The position numbers and the translations under genes were made by a program. From Flavobacteriaceae bacterium (GTDB taxonomy: Bacteria; Bacteroidota; Bacteroidia; Flavobacteriales; Flavobacteriaceae): DNA of 64,000 bases. Shown piece by piece: positions 1 through 8,533 of the stretch. A model generated the notes under the pieces. It was not told the DNA's origin, ran no database searches, and saw only the letters and a program-made list of their open reading frames with translations. Positions within the stretch are counted from its first letter, which is position 1. Each line of letters opens with the position of its first letter. The stretch spans positions 79,066-143,065 of the forward strand of contig JAQWJJ010000008.1 in NCBI GenBank assembly GCA_029248405.1, given 5' to 3'.

Positions 1-284
1 TTTGGAGTGAGCTTCATCTCGCCATCTGTTCCAGAGCCTCCATTTTTGGGTTGGATATACGAACGCTCTAATAAATCACGCACAAAATCGTCTATTGTAT
101 AGTTTTCGTCGGTAAGAGAGTACTCTTTGTCGAGTTCGCGCAGCCAGTCTATGGCCTCATCAAAATCACCAGAAGTATGGGTAATGAGCTCTTTAAAAAT
201 TTCAAAAAGGCGCTCAAAGGGCGACTGCTCCTTTGGCACATGGCGGCTAAAGCGCAAACCCGTGGCAGAGAGATCAAATTTCAT
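1..284 (-). CDS. N-terminal part of a conserved protein, possibly a VWA (CoxE-like) protein
   Basis: An ATG at 284 opens a reverse-strand frame that runs off the left edge with no stop, giving 94 residues. It begins MKFDLSATGLRFSRHVP and includes FEIFKELITHTSGDFDEAI, followed by an acidic helical stretch and a Gly-rich linker. This resembles the start of a Bacteroidota VWA-domain protein usually partnered with a MoxR-type ATPase, but that is recalled similarity: the VWA domain itself would lie outside the window. It is on the same strand as the carotenoid genes, 52 bases beyond cruF, so it could be the last gene of that run. Confidence 0.6.
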   Translation of the reverse strand, partial: MKFDLSATGLRFSRHVPKEQSPFERLFEIFKELITHTSGDFDEAIDWLRELDKEYSLTDENYTIDDFVRDLLERSYIQPKNGGSGTDGEMKLTP

Positions 285-336
285 AGCGTTGTAAAGATAA
301 CTAAGAATGCCAAATTACCCAGCAGAATCCTGTGCT

Positions 337-1080
337 TTAATTCCTTAAAAAAGTATCGCTTTTATCGAATTTGATCCAAACGGTGTAGATCACAAAACCC
401 TGAAGCAGTATCCCGAGTAAAAAGGGCATCCAATAGGCCCCGCTCAAGGTCACACCAACCCAAAAAGCATTACCCAAAGACAGGGTTAAAATACTCAGCA
501 CAGAGAGCTTTTGAATCACGTGATTTGGGATTAACTTATAAAATATGAGCCCGCCGACTATAGCCGAAAGCCCCCAGCCCAAATAATTGGTAACAGGAAT
601 GCTGTAATACACCCCAGGGTCCGCCCAGGTCCAAAAATTCATCAACACGGCCCCAGGATCGAGGATTAAATCTGTAAAAACTAAAAGCCCCGCACCTACC
701 GCGAATTGAACCGGTCGTTTCTCAAAAATCCAATGGGCTAACGCAAAAGCCCCAATAACAAGAGGTCCCCAGCCAAATCCCACACCCCAAGGCACCAAAT
801 CAAACAGTTTATAGCCCAGCTGGGCGTTATAATTAAACGACCCGTAAGGAAAAGAAGTAACGATACTCAAGGCTTCAATGCAAGTGGCATAAAGACTTAA
901 GACGGTAATCAGGATGAGTCCCTTTTTGAGATGGACGCGCAACAGGTCAAAATACGCAGGAAGGGCCAATAAAATCATGGGAATCATCGAGAAATAATCG
1001 TCTTTGACCCTTAAGGCATGGTAACCGATAAAGGCCATGAGCCCTGATAAAACAATCAATATTATCCCTTTGTTTCTCAT
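337..1080 (-). CDS. cruF: CruF-type carotenoid hydratase (DUF422 membrane protein)
   Basis: A very hydrophobic 247-residue protein with about seven membrane segments. Family-typical stretches are VPWGVGFGWGPLVIGAF, DLILDPGAVLMNFWTW and PVTNYLGWGLSA. Members of this family add water to the terminal double bond of acyclic carotenoid ends: bisanhydrobacterioruberin hydratase in haloarchaea, and 1',2'-hydratase in myxol/saproxanthin makers. It starts 9 bases after the UbiA-family gene and follows a CrtI-type gene, so it is almost surely the last carotenoid step of this operon. Whether the substrate is a C40 or C50 carotenoid cannot be read from the sequence, but the neighbouring prenyltransferase favours C50. 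Confidence 0.88.
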   Translation of the reverse strand: MRNKGIILIVLSGLMAFIGYHALRVKDDYFSMIPMILLALPAYFDLLRVHLKKGLILITVLSLYATCIEALSIVTSFPYGSFNYNAQLGYKLFDLVPWGVGFGWGPLVIGAFALAHWIFEKRPVQFAVGAGLLVFTDLILDPGAVLMNFWTWADPGVYYSIPVTNYLGWGLSAIVGGLIFYKLIPNHVIQKLSVLSILTLSLGNAFWVGVTLSGAYWMPFLLGILLQGFVIYTVWIKFDKSDTFLRN

Positions 1081-1089
1081 AAGCGTGGA

Positions 1090-1956
1090 TCAACCCAATA
1101 AACTGTATTTGAAAAACGTATAGATAAAAATACAGCCGCCACAAATAAAGTTTATCAGCGGAAAAGCTTTGTACACCGCGAGCATTTTTGGATTGTCGCT
1201 TTCGCTGAGGAAAAACACATACATACTGGGTCCGCAATACGCCGTTAACCCAATTAGACCCATCCATGGGGCCACATACAATCCGCAGAGTACCGCAGCA
1301 ATAGCGAAATAAAACAAAGTCAATAGGCTGGCGTTTTTATGGCCGAGCCAGACCGCTGTGGTTTTGACTTTTGCACTGCGATCGGCGACAATATCGGGCA
1401 GCGCAGAAAACAAGTGCATGCCCATGGCCCAAGCCCACGCACCGAAGACCAGCGGCCAGGATAAGGTCGACAGCGGTTTAAACGCTAAATAGAGCATAAC
1501 CCCCGGCAAGATGTAAAGAACATTCGAAAAGGAGTCCAAAAACAATCTAGATTTGAGCCTCAAGGGTCTTAAAGAGTAAAACGAAGACAAGAGTAGCCAC
1601 AAGAGCAGCACATATTTAGCCTCGATACTCGGCAGCATCCAGCCAAATAAAAAGGAGGCCGAAAGGATCAAACCACAGATGATCAAAAGTGTTTTGTCTT
1701 GAGCACTGGCGTATAGACCTTCATAATTACCTTTTTTGGGATTCCATTGATCGGTATCCCGGTCGGCAAAATCATTCAATCCATAGAGAAAGAAATTCGC
1801 AGGCCACAAGAAAAATACCATACCCGCCCAAAATAAAACATGGCCAAAATCACTGAATTCATTAGCGGCAGTAACCATACCCACAGCCCACGGACCCGCT
1901 AAATAGGTCCAAAACCGCGGGCGACTGATATTAATGATCCAACTGAGCTGTTTCAT
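1090..1956 (-). CDS. UbiA-family prenyltransferase, probable lycopene elongase
   Basis: A 288-residue integral membrane protein with eight to nine hydrophobic helices. Both Asp-rich motifs of the UbiA superfamily are visible: NDFADRDTD near residue 62, and DIVADRSAK near residue 188. They bind the prenyl diphosphate through magnesium. It sits between a CrtI/CrtD desaturase (7-base gap) and CruF (9-base gap), the same three functions as the haloarchaeal lyeJ-crtD-cruF set. By that context it probably adds C5 units to lycopene rather than making a quinone or heme precursor. The lengths and motifs are normal; the substrate is inferred from neighbours. Confidence 0.85.
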   Translation of the reverse strand: MKQLSWIINISRPRFWTYLAGPWAVGMVTAANEFSDFGHVLFWAGMVFFLWPANFFLYGLNDFADRDTDQWNPKKGNYEGLYASAQDKTLLIICGLILSASFLFGWMLPSIEAKYVLLLWLLLSSFYSLRPLRLKSRLFLDSFSNVLYILPGVMLYLAFKPLSTLSWPLVFGAWAWAMGMHLFSALPDIVADRSAKVKTTAVWLGHKNASLLTLFYFAIAAVLCGLYVAPWMGLIGLTAYCGPSMYVFFLSESDNPKMLAVYKAFPLINFICGGCIFIYTFFKYSLLG

Positions 1957-1963
1957 GAATGCT

Positions 1964-3487
1964 TTAGGCGGTGTAAAAATTTGTGTCCTTGGCGCTCAAG
2001 GGCCTACCGTGTTTGATGCCATGAATCCGTTTGTAGACAATCTGCGCACTGATCAAACACATGGGCACCCCTATTCCAGGATTGGTATTGGCCCCCACAT
2101 AATATAGATTCGACACCTTTTTAGATTTAGTTTTCGGCCTAAATAAAGCGGTCTGCGTTAGATTCTGCGCCAAACCTAAGGCTGTACCTTTAAACGCATT
2201 GTACATACTGGAGAAGTCTTGGCCTGTAAAAATACGCTCGTAAACAATGTTTTGCTCCAGATCTGGCAGGTCCATGGTCTCTCGCATATGGCTCAGGATT
2301 TTATTGCGGTAGGTGGTAATCGTCTGCTGGTCTAAGTTTAGATCAGTCGATGTAGGCACCAGAACAAAGAGGTTTTCATGACCTTCGGGGGCTACTCCAG
2401 GGTCTGTTTTGCTCGGGGCACAGACATAATACGAAGGGTTCTCTGGTAATTCTGTCTTGTCAAAAATAGCCTCAAAACTCTCTTTCCACTTATCGGTAAA
2501 ATAAAGATTGTGATGCACCAAGCTGTCGTATTGCTTTTTGAGTCCGAGATAAATGATAAACCCAGACGGGGCCACGGTTCTGCTTTGCCAATAACGCTCA
2601 CTGAATTGGCGATGTGGCCGATCAAGCAGATTCATCTCGGTGTGGTGGTAATCCGCATTGGAGACCACAATATCGGCCTGATAATTTTGGCCATTGGCAG
2701 CGCGAACCCCCTCGACCCGATTATCTTTAATTAATATTTTTTCTACTGGGGTATCAAAGAGAAATTTGACGCCGTTTTTTTTGGCAATATTAAATAGAGA
2801 CTCAAATACCGTAGTCATCCCTCCCATAGGATAATGGACCCCCATCTCAAAATCAATATGATTCATCAGTGAGTAGACTGCTGGGGCTTTGTAGGGCGAG
2901 GTACCCAAAAATACCAAAGGATACTGAAGGATTTTTCTTAAGATCGGGTGTTTTACATAATGTGCGATGTGCTTATGAAACGACGAAATCACCGAAAATT
3001 TAGTCCAAAGAAAAATGGTCGTTCGGTCGATAAAATCAAAAACCGTATCAAAGGGCTTATAGATAAAGGTGTTTTTGGAGACATTGTATTTGGCGGCGGC
3101 CTCTTTGAGATAGAGCTCAATTTTTTTCATCACCCCGGGCTCATAAGACTCAAAAATGGCTGAATCTCGCTTTAGGTCTGAGGTCATTGAGACGGGCTCT
3201 TTTTGCTCGCCAAACCAAATCTTATATGAGGGATCCAGTCGCTCTAGGGTAAGATGATCTTTAATGTCTTCTCCGACAAGCTCATAGAAATGCTCAAAAA
3301 TATCAGGCATGAGATACCACGACGGTCCCATGTCGAATTGGAACCCCTGGGCAGAGAAGACACTGCCACGCCCGCCAAAACTGCTGTTTTTCTCCAGTAC
3401 AGTCACATCAAAGCCCTTCTTGGCCAATAATATAGCCGTCGAAAGCCCTCCTGCTCCTGAACCGATAATGATCACGTTTTTGCTCAA
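1964..3487 (-). CDS. CrtI/CrtD-type carotenoid desaturase
   Basis: A 507-residue FAD enzyme. The N-terminal Rossmann motif GSGAGGLSTAILLAKKGFDV begins at residue 8, and the C-terminal NLYYVGANTNPGIGVPMCL is the signature of the phytoene desaturase family. It is the first gene of the three-gene pigment operon, and its ATG at 3487 is fixed by the Rossmann fold beginning directly after it. It could be a phytoene desaturase (CrtI) or the 3,4-desaturase (CrtD) acting on hydrated carotenoids. With no crtB or crtE beside it, the CrtD role fits this context better, but this is inference. Confidence 0.88.
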   Translation of the reverse strand: MSKNVIIIGSGAGGLSTAILLAKKGFDVTVLEKNSSFGGRGSVFSAQGFQFDMGPSWYLMPDIFEHFYELVGEDIKDHLTLERLDPSYKIWFGEQKEPVSMTSDLKRDSAIFESYEPGVMKKIELYLKEAAAKYNVSKNTFIYKPFDTVFDFIDRTTIFLWTKFSVISSFHKHIAHYVKHPILRKILQYPLVFLGTSPYKAPAVYSLMNHIDFEMGVHYPMGGMTTVFESLFNIAKKNGVKFLFDTPVEKILIKDNRVEGVRAANGQNYQADIVVSNADYHHTEMNLLDRPHRQFSERYWQSRTVAPSGFIIYLGLKKQYDSLVHHNLYFTDKWKESFEAIFDKTELPENPSYYVCAPSKTDPGVAPEGHENLFVLVPTSTDLNLDQQTITTYRNKILSHMRETMDLPDLEQNIVYERIFTGQDFSSMYNAFKGTALGLAQNLTQTALFRPKTKSKKVSNLYYVGANTNPGIGVPMCLISAQIVYKRIHGIKHGRPLSAKDTNFYTA

Positions 3488-3581
3488 GTATAACTACTTT
3501 GATTCCAGTACAAAATTATGGCAAAAGCAGCGCCTAATGGTGAGATTACTGATTTTTTATTAAAGAATTAATGAACATCGG

Positions 3582-3665
3582 GTAGCAGGATTAAAGATCC
3601 TAACAGAGCTCCGCTCTGAAAATAACCCAAATAAAACGCTCAAGCAAGCTGAGCTACGCGACCCC
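3582..3665 (-). pseudogene. Degenerate tRNA-like element
   Basis: Bases 3648-3663 are identical over 16 positions to the 5' end of the intact tRNA-Arg gene (3975-3990). Read on the reverse strand, the piece can form a 7-bp acceptor-like stem with one mismatch and one wobble, a perfect 4-bp D-stem (GCTC/GAGC), a 6-bp hairpin CAGAGC/GCTCTG with a 3-base loop (3604-3618), and a T-arm-like stem with AGGAT/ATCCT (3587-3601). The anticodon region does not fold as a normal 5-bp stem with a 7-base loop. It therefore looks like a decayed or domesticated tRNA copy, not a working tRNA. Confidence 0.55.
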
Positions 3666-3666
3666 T

Positions 3667-3862
3667 TGAAGACATAGTAATTTATGCTCATCAAATAGTG
3701 GCAGCAAAAGTAACTATAAATATGGAAAGTTAAAGACTATGATTTATCTCAAAAATTGGAGCTTTTTCCTTCCACCGTAATCCATAAGTTATTGGTTTTT
3801 TACACTCCTTCAAAATAAAAAACAAAGTGGAATATTTCCATTTTATTAAAAAACCTTGCAGA
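3667..3862. other. Intergenic AT-rich stretch, nothing recognised
   Basis: About 200 bases between the tRNA-like element and the tRNA operon terminator. I see no reading frame with a plausible start and family, no repeat and no convincing promoter box for the carotenoid operon, which must nevertheless start somewhere in 3488-3860. Confidence 0.5.
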
Positions 3863-3903
3863 ATAAAAAAAGGGCTACAAACTTAAAATTGTCTGTAACC
3901 CTC
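3863..3903 (-). terminator. Terminator of the tRNA operon
   Basis: The arms AGGGCTACA (3871-3879) and TGTAACCCT (3894-3902) pair with one mismatch. On the reverse strand the hairpin is followed by a run of seven T (complement of 3864-3870), 14 bases past the 3' end of tRNA-Arg. Confidence 0.75.
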
Positions 3904-3916
3904 TTAAATAAAAATG

Positions 3917-3990
3917 TGATCGCGACAGGATTCGAACCTGTGACCGTCTGCTTAGAAGGCAGATGCTCTATCCAGCTGAGCTACGCGACC
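3917..3990 (-). tRNA. tRNA-Arg (anticodon TCT)
   Basis: A 74-base cloverleaf read on the reverse strand. Acceptor GGTCGCG pairs with CGCGATC (one G-T), the D-stem is GCTC/GAGC, the anticodon stem TCTGC/GCAGA carries the loop CTTCTAA, and the T-arm contains GGTTCGAATCC. CCA is not encoded. It is the last gene of a three-tRNA operon. Confidence 0.95.
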
Positions 3991-4019
3991 AGTAGCTGTA
4001 AAACAAAAGCCCCATGTTT

Positions 4020-4044
4020 TTTTAGAAAGGACTCCTTTCTAAAA
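4020..4044. other. Perfect 11-bp inverted repeat between tRNA genes
   Basis: TTTTAGAAAGG and CCTTTCTAAAA pair perfectly around the 3-base loop ACT, in the spacer between tRNA-Pro and tRNA-Arg. No T-run follows on the reverse strand, so it is more likely a processing hairpin in the tRNA precursor than a terminator. Confidence 0.6.
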
Positions 4045-4065
4045 CCCATAGAGCTCCATTTAATG

Positions 4066-4140
4066 TCGGGGTGGCAGGATTCGAACCTGCGACCTCCTGC
4101 TCCCAAAGCAGGCGCGATGACCGGGCTACGCTACACCCCG
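4066..4140 (-). tRNA. tRNA-Pro (anticodon TGG)
   Basis: Reverse-strand cloverleaf of 75 bases. Acceptor CGGGGTG/CACCCCG, anticodon stem CCTGC/GCAGG with loop TTTGGGA, T-arm GGTTCGAATCC. Discriminator A, with no encoded CCA. Middle gene of the tRNA operon. Confidence 0.95.
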
Positions 4141-4172
4141 TAAAATTAGTTTATAATTTCACAGTTACATTG

Positions 4173-4256
4173 CGGAGAGACAGGGATTCGAACCCTGGCA
4201 ACGGTTTCCCGTTGACAGATTAGCAATCTGCTCCATTACCACTCTGGCACCTCTCC
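4173..4256 (-). tRNA. tRNA-Ser (anticodon GCT)
   Basis: Reverse-strand class II tRNA. Acceptor GGAGAGG/TCTCTCC, anticodon loop TTGCTAA, and a long variable arm with the pairable CAACGG/CCGTTG as in serine tRNAs. T-arm GGTTCGAATCC, discriminator G. First gene of the tRNA operon. Confidence 0.95.
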
Positions 4257-4365
4257 TGTCTATGATTAAGAACGTACATTTTTCAATGCGGTTGCAAATG
4301 TAATTTTATAAACCCAATATCACAAAATTTAAAGAGCGTTTTTTTAGATTTTTTCTAGAATCATT

Positions 4366-6408
4366 TTACTCAGGATATGCGACCCTAAGGTGATACATAT
4401 TGTTGAGTTTCTTTTTCAAAACCTTCTTGATTAATTCGATTTCTCTTAACGTAATGTGCGCGTTATTGAACTGACCTTGATCCATTTGCATCCCAACTAT
4501 AGACTCTACAAAATCGTTGATTTTAGCAGAAGTGGGCTCCTTAAGGCTTTTGCTGGCGGCCTCCACACTATCGGCCATCATTAGTATCGCTGTCTCTTTC
4601 GAAAAGGGCTTAGGGCCTGGATAGCGAAAATCTGACTCTAAAGCACCTGTATTGAGGTCCATTTGCTTTTTATAAAAGTAATAAACCAAATTAGTGCCAT
4701 GATGGGTCCTGATAAAATCAATAATGCGGTCTGGTAGATTATTTTTACGCGCAATCTCTATTCCTCTAATCACATGATTGATCACAATTGTAGCGCTCTC
4801 AATGGGCTCGAGTTCTTCAAGTGTGTTTATTGAATTGACCTGATTCTCAGTAAAATTGGTTGGATTACTCATTTTACCAATATCGTGGTACAAAGCTCCT
4901 ACCCGCACCAACATACTATTAGCCCCTATTTCGTTCGCCGCTGCTTCGGCCAAGTTGGCCACATTGAGTGAGTGATGAAACGTCCCAGGTGCTTTGTCCG
5001 AAAGTTCCTTGAGTAAAGGCGTATTGGTATTGCTCAGTTCCAGCAAGGATACTTCCGAAACCAAGCCAAAAACTTTTTCGTAAGCATAGATCAGTGGAAA
5101 AGCAAACAAGGTGATCAGGCCACAAATTATGAAGTAAACGAAGTTTTCCAGAGGTATGCGCTCCAATGACCCTTCCTGTACAATGAAAAAAGCCAAATAA
5201 CCAACGATGTAAATCGCTGTAATTTGCCCGACCGATATGAAAAGGTTAGCCCGCTTAGAGAGCTCCGAAACAGTCAATATGGTCACAATACCCGCAATAA
5301 CTTGCAAAAACATGAATTCAAAACTGTTGGGCACAATAAAGCCCAGCAATAAAATCGTCAGCACATGCACAAATAGCCCAAGGCGCGCGTCAAAAAAACT
5401 TTTTAAAATAATGGGTAACGTGCACAGTGGGATCAAATAGATAAAGGAAGAGTCGTATTTAACCACTATAGTCGTGACAAAAACCATCAAAAGAATATTG
5501 ATGAAAATGAAACTCACTTTAGTATTGTTTTCAAAAATTTCCTTTCGGTATTTCTGCAAAAACAAGAACAACATCATAAAGACTAAAGAAACCAAAAGTG
5601 CATAACCAAATATCAGCCAATAATAATTGCTTTGACTCCAAACTTGACTCTGAAACTGGTCCTTAAGAGAAGCCAGTCTTTGGTACTTATCACCCTCTAC
5701 CACTTCACCTTTGGCAATGACCCTCGCCCCTTTCTCAACCATCCCATTGTTGGGATTGATTTCCTTTAAGGCCTGTTCAATAGAAGCGTCCGTTAAGGTA
5801 GAATTGTAGGTAATGTTGTCTTGAACCACGGTATTGATGATGCGGCGAAAGACTCCGTTCATCTCGCTCATATTCTTAGTGGCCTTATCGACTAATCCAT
5901 TGAGCTCTTCGCGCTCGATCAAACGAGAATAGACCGTTTCACGCACTTGGTTATCGGTCTTGAGGTAAACCATTTGTTCTGGCAAGTAATCATCTCCACT
6001 AGCAGTAAGCACACCGGTCTTATAGATTTGATTGACCAAATTAAGACCCCGCTCTTTAGCTTTGTTTATGGGAGTGCGCCAAGTACTGTCTTGATAGCTC
6101 AAATCCAACAACGCGCTAAAATCCTTCAGAGCATCCAGAGGCACATCACTATCGACATCAAAATAAGGCACTGCATTACGCCTAATTTGCTCTCGTTCTT
6201 GATCCAATCCATCCTTGTCCTTTTTGAGGGTGAAGTTAAAGGGGGCGTATAGATTTTCATACTGCCAAGGCTTGCCTTTCTGAAATTGATATTTGAATTG
6301 ACCGCCCTTTGGCAGCATATAGATCACCAAAACAATAGCCGCTCCAAACAAAAAAAGTTTGTATATATTGGATTGATTTCGGGTCAAAAAAATAAAAATC
6401 TGCTTCAT
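4366..6408 (-). CDS. pgpH: PgpH-like membrane HD phosphodiesterase (c-di-AMP)
   Basis: A 680-residue 7TM-HD protein. It has one N-terminal membrane anchor (about 16-33), a long extracytoplasmic region (about 40-270), several membrane segments (about 270-455) and a C-terminal cytoplasmic HD domain. The metal ligands are visible as HHSLNVANL near residue 477, LYHDIG near 507 and FIRTHHG further on. Family members with this layout hydrolyse cyclic di-AMP to pApA, which in many bacteria controls potassium and turgor. It is transcribed away from the thiolase gene, and the three tRNAs follow it on the same strand. Confidence 0.9.
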   Translation of the reverse strand: MKQIFIFLTRNQSNIYKLFLFGAAIVLVIYMLPKGGQFKYQFQKGKPWQYENLYAPFNFTLKKDKDGLDQEREQIRRNAVPYFDVDSDVPLDALKDFSALLDLSYQDSTWRTPINKAKERGLNLVNQIYKTGVLTASGDDYLPEQMVYLKTDNQVRETVYSRLIEREELNGLVDKATKNMSEMNGVFRRIINTVVQDNITYNSTLTDASIEQALKEINPNNGMVEKGARVIAKGEVVEGDKYQRLASLKDQFQSQVWSQSNYYWLIFGYALLVSLVFMMLFLFLQKYRKEIFENNTKVSFIFINILLMVFVTTIVVKYDSSFIYLIPLCTLPIILKSFFDARLGLFVHVLTILLLGFIVPNSFEFMFLQVIAGIVTILTVSELSKRANLFISVGQITAIYIVGYLAFFIVQEGSLERIPLENFVYFIICGLITLFAFPLIYAYEKVFGLVSEVSLLELSNTNTPLLKELSDKAPGTFHHSLNVANLAEAAANEIGANSMLVRVGALYHDIGKMSNPTNFTENQVNSINTLEELEPIESATIVINHVIRGIEIARKNNLPDRIIDFIRTHHGTNLVYYFYKKQMDLNTGALESDFRYPGPKPFSKETAILMMADSVEAASKSLKEPTSAKINDFVESIVGMQMDQGQFNNAHITLREIELIKKVLKKKLNNMYHLRVAYPE

Positions 6409-6526
6409 AAAAACTTGATGGTTGGGTAAAGGTAGTCATTCAGCGTCATATATCATATCAGGGTTTTTACCCAATCTATAATCTCATTTATAATGCTTAT
6501 TTTAGCCTGAACTAAACACTTAATCA

Positions 6527-7708
6527 ATGAGTCATCATAAGGTTGTTATTGTCTCTGCTGTCAGGACCCCAATTGGCAGTTTTATGGGAGGTCTTTCAAC
6601 GCTCTCTGCACCAGAATTAGGCACAATCGCCATAAAAGGCGCTTTGGCTAAAATCAATTTAGACCCCAATTTAGTTTCAGAAGTATTGATGGGTCATGTT
6701 GTGCAGTCTGGAGCTGGCCAAGCACCTGCCAGACAAGCGGCGCTTCACGCAGGCATACCCAACACAGTTCCTTGTACAACAGTCAATAAGGTCTGTGCTT
6801 CAGGAATGAAAGCTGTGATGCAAGCGGCCCAAGCGATCGCCCTGGGTGATGCTGATATAGTCGTTGCTGGTGGCATGGAAAGCATGAGCAACATTCCCCA
6901 CTATGTTTCAATGCGCCAAGGCACCAAGTTTGGCCCTGCAACAATGATTGATGGGCTGCAAAAAGACGGCTTAGTAGATGCCTATGATCAGCATGCCATG
7001 GGCATATTTGCGGACAGCTGTGCCAATGAATATCAATTTTCACGTGAAGACCAAGATGCCTTTGCCATTAATTCGTATCAGCGCTCAGCTGCCGCTTGGG
7101 CAGAGGGTAAATTTGACAACGAAGTGGTTCCGGTTTCAGTGCCTCAAAGACGTGGTGAGCCAGTGATGGTTGATAAAGATGAAGAATTTCAAAATGTCCG
7201 GATGGACAAAATCCCAACATTGCGTCCTGCTTTTAGCAAAGAAGGTACCGTGACAGCGGCCAACGCCTCAACGATCAATGACGGTGCTGGTGCTATGGTT
7301 CTGATGTCAGAAACTAAAGCTCATGAATTAGGAATCAAGCCACTAGCGTACATCAAGAGCTATGCAGATGCTGCTCAAGAACCAAAGTGGTTCACAACAG
7401 CACCCGCAAAAGCGCTTCCACTTGCCTTGAGCAAGGCAAATTTGAGTCTTGATGATGTCAACTATTTTGAGTTTAACGAAGCTTTTTCAGTGGTCGGCTT
7501 GGCCAATATGAAAATACTTAATCTCCCCATTGAAAAAGTAAACATTAATGGAGGAGCGGTTTCATTGGGCCATCCACTAGGATGCAGTGGGGTCAGGATA
7601 TTGATCACACTGGTCAATGTATTGCAGCAACAGAATGGCCGATATGGTGCTGCAGCCATTTGCAACGGCGGCGGCGGAGCCTCTGCCATGGTCATCGAAC
7701 GGGCTTAA
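6527..7708 (+). CDS. Acetyl-CoA C-acyltransferase (thiolase)
   Basis: A 393-residue thiolase with the full catalytic set: acyl-accepting Cys90 in VNKVCASG, His349 in SLGHPLGCSG and Cys379 in CNGGGGASA. It condenses two acetyl-CoA to acetoacetyl-CoA, or cleaves 3-ketoacyl-CoA in fatty acid or amino acid breakdown. Length and motifs match the AtoB/PhaA type better than trifunctional-complex FadA, and no fadB partner is adjacent. An NlpC/P60 gene follows after 18 bases, so the two are probably cotranscribed although functionally unrelated. Confidence 0.95.
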   Translation: MSHHKVVIVSAVRTPIGSFMGGLSTLSAPELGTIAIKGALAKINLDPNLVSEVLMGHVVQSGAGQAPARQAALHAGIPNTVPCTTVNKVCASGMKAVMQAAQAIALGDADIVVAGGMESMSNIPHYVSMRQGTKFGPATMIDGLQKDGLVDAYDQHAMGIFADSCANEYQFSREDQDAFAINSYQRSAAAWAEGKFDNEVVPVSVPQRRGEPVMVDKDEEFQNVRMDKIPTLRPAFSKEGTVTAANASTINDGAGAMVLMSETKAHELGIKPLAYIKSYADAAQEPKWFTTAPAKALPLALSKANLSLDDVNYFEFNEAFSVVGLANMKILNLPIEKVNINGGAVSLGHPLGCSGVRILITLVNVLQQQNGRYGAAAICNGGGGASAMVIERA

Positions 7709-7726
7709 ACGGGTTAAATGAGCTAA

Positions 7727-8482
7727 ATGAAGTACGGAATTTGCATATTGAGTATTGTCCCATTACGGGCAGAGCCTTCAGATAAGAGCGAGCTGGTTTC
7801 TCAAGTACTTTATGGCGAAATTTTCAAGATCGTTGATCAGCGTAAGAAATGGGTCAAAATACGTCAAGACTTTGATGGTTATTCGGGCTGGATAGACCGC
7901 AAACAATTCACCGAAATTAGCGAACAAAATTTTAAAACTGCACGACAGTCGCAACCCGCTTATGTCGCAGATCTGGTCGATTTTGTCAGCCAGCAGGACG
8001 GTGGCCTGCGCTCAGTAGTTATGGGCAGTGCTGTGCAGAATGTTAGCCTTTTAGAACACCAATTCGAAGGCAACAGCACCCCTGCATCATTCGATTCTAG
8101 GCAAAGACTTATTGAAACAGCATTGCTCTACATCAACACCCCATATCTTTGGGGCGGCAGAACACCCTTTGGAATTGATTGTAGTGGTTTTACCCAACTC
8201 GTCTATCGCCTCAATCAAGTAGTCCTGCCGCGGGATGCTAAAGATCAAGCACGGCTGGGCGAAGTCCTGAGCTTTATAGAAGAAAGCACACCAGGTGATT
8301 TGGCGTTTTTTGATAATGCTGAAGGACACATTACCCATGTCGGCATCATCATGGAAGACCATTATATCATTCACGCCCATGGACATGTGCGCATCGATCG
8401 TCTAGACCAGACCGGTATCTTTAATACCGAAACCAAAACCCACAGCCACAAACTGCGCGTGATCAAGAAAATCATTCAATAA
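7727..8482 (+). CDS. NlpC/P60 (C40) peptidoglycan hydrolase with SH3-like domain
   Basis: A 251-residue protein. Residues 1-70 form a bacterial SH3-like fold (PLRAEPSDKSELVSQVLYG, then KKWVKIR). The C-terminal NlpC/P60 domain carries Cys152 in GIDCSGF, His204 in THVGII and a further His near 216-218. Such enzymes cut the gamma-D-Glu to diamino acid bond of cell wall peptides. There is no obvious signal peptide, so it may act on imported muropeptides in the cytoplasm, as YkfC-type enzymes do. The ATG at 7727 places the SH3 fold directly at the N-terminus. Confidence 0.9.
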   Translation: MKYGICILSIVPLRAEPSDKSELVSQVLYGEIFKIVDQRKKWVKIRQDFDGYSGWIDRKQFTEISEQNFKTARQSQPAYVADLVDFVSQQDGGLRSVVMGSAVQNVSLLEHQFEGNSTPASFDSRQRLIETALLYINTPYLWGGRTPFGIDCSGFTQLVYRLNQVVLPRDAKDQARLGEVLSFIEESTPGDLAFFDNAEGHITHVGIIMEDHYIIHAHGHVRIDRLDQTGIFNTETKTHSHKLRVIKKIIQ

Positions 8483-8510
8483 AAAAGGCGCCATTATGGC
8501 GCCTTTTTTA
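8481..8510. terminator. Bidirectional terminator
   Basis: A perfect stem, AGGCGCCAT/ATGGCGCCT, with a tiny loop, flanked by A6 on the left and T6 on the right. It lies between convergent genes and can stop both the NlpC/P60 gene and the TPR gene. Confidence 0.9.
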
Positions 8511-8533
8511 TTCACTAAGCAAATGAAATCAAA

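Noticed and set aside
3856..4143. 95-codon forward frame across the tRNA genes
   Set aside because: It runs through the complements of tRNA-Arg and tRNA-Pro, so its apparent protein is an artefact.
7727..8482. NlpC/P60 protein as a secreted toxin or effector
   Set aside because: It has no signal peptide, no immunity-type neighbour and no secretion sorting domain. It fits a muropeptide-recycling enzyme better.
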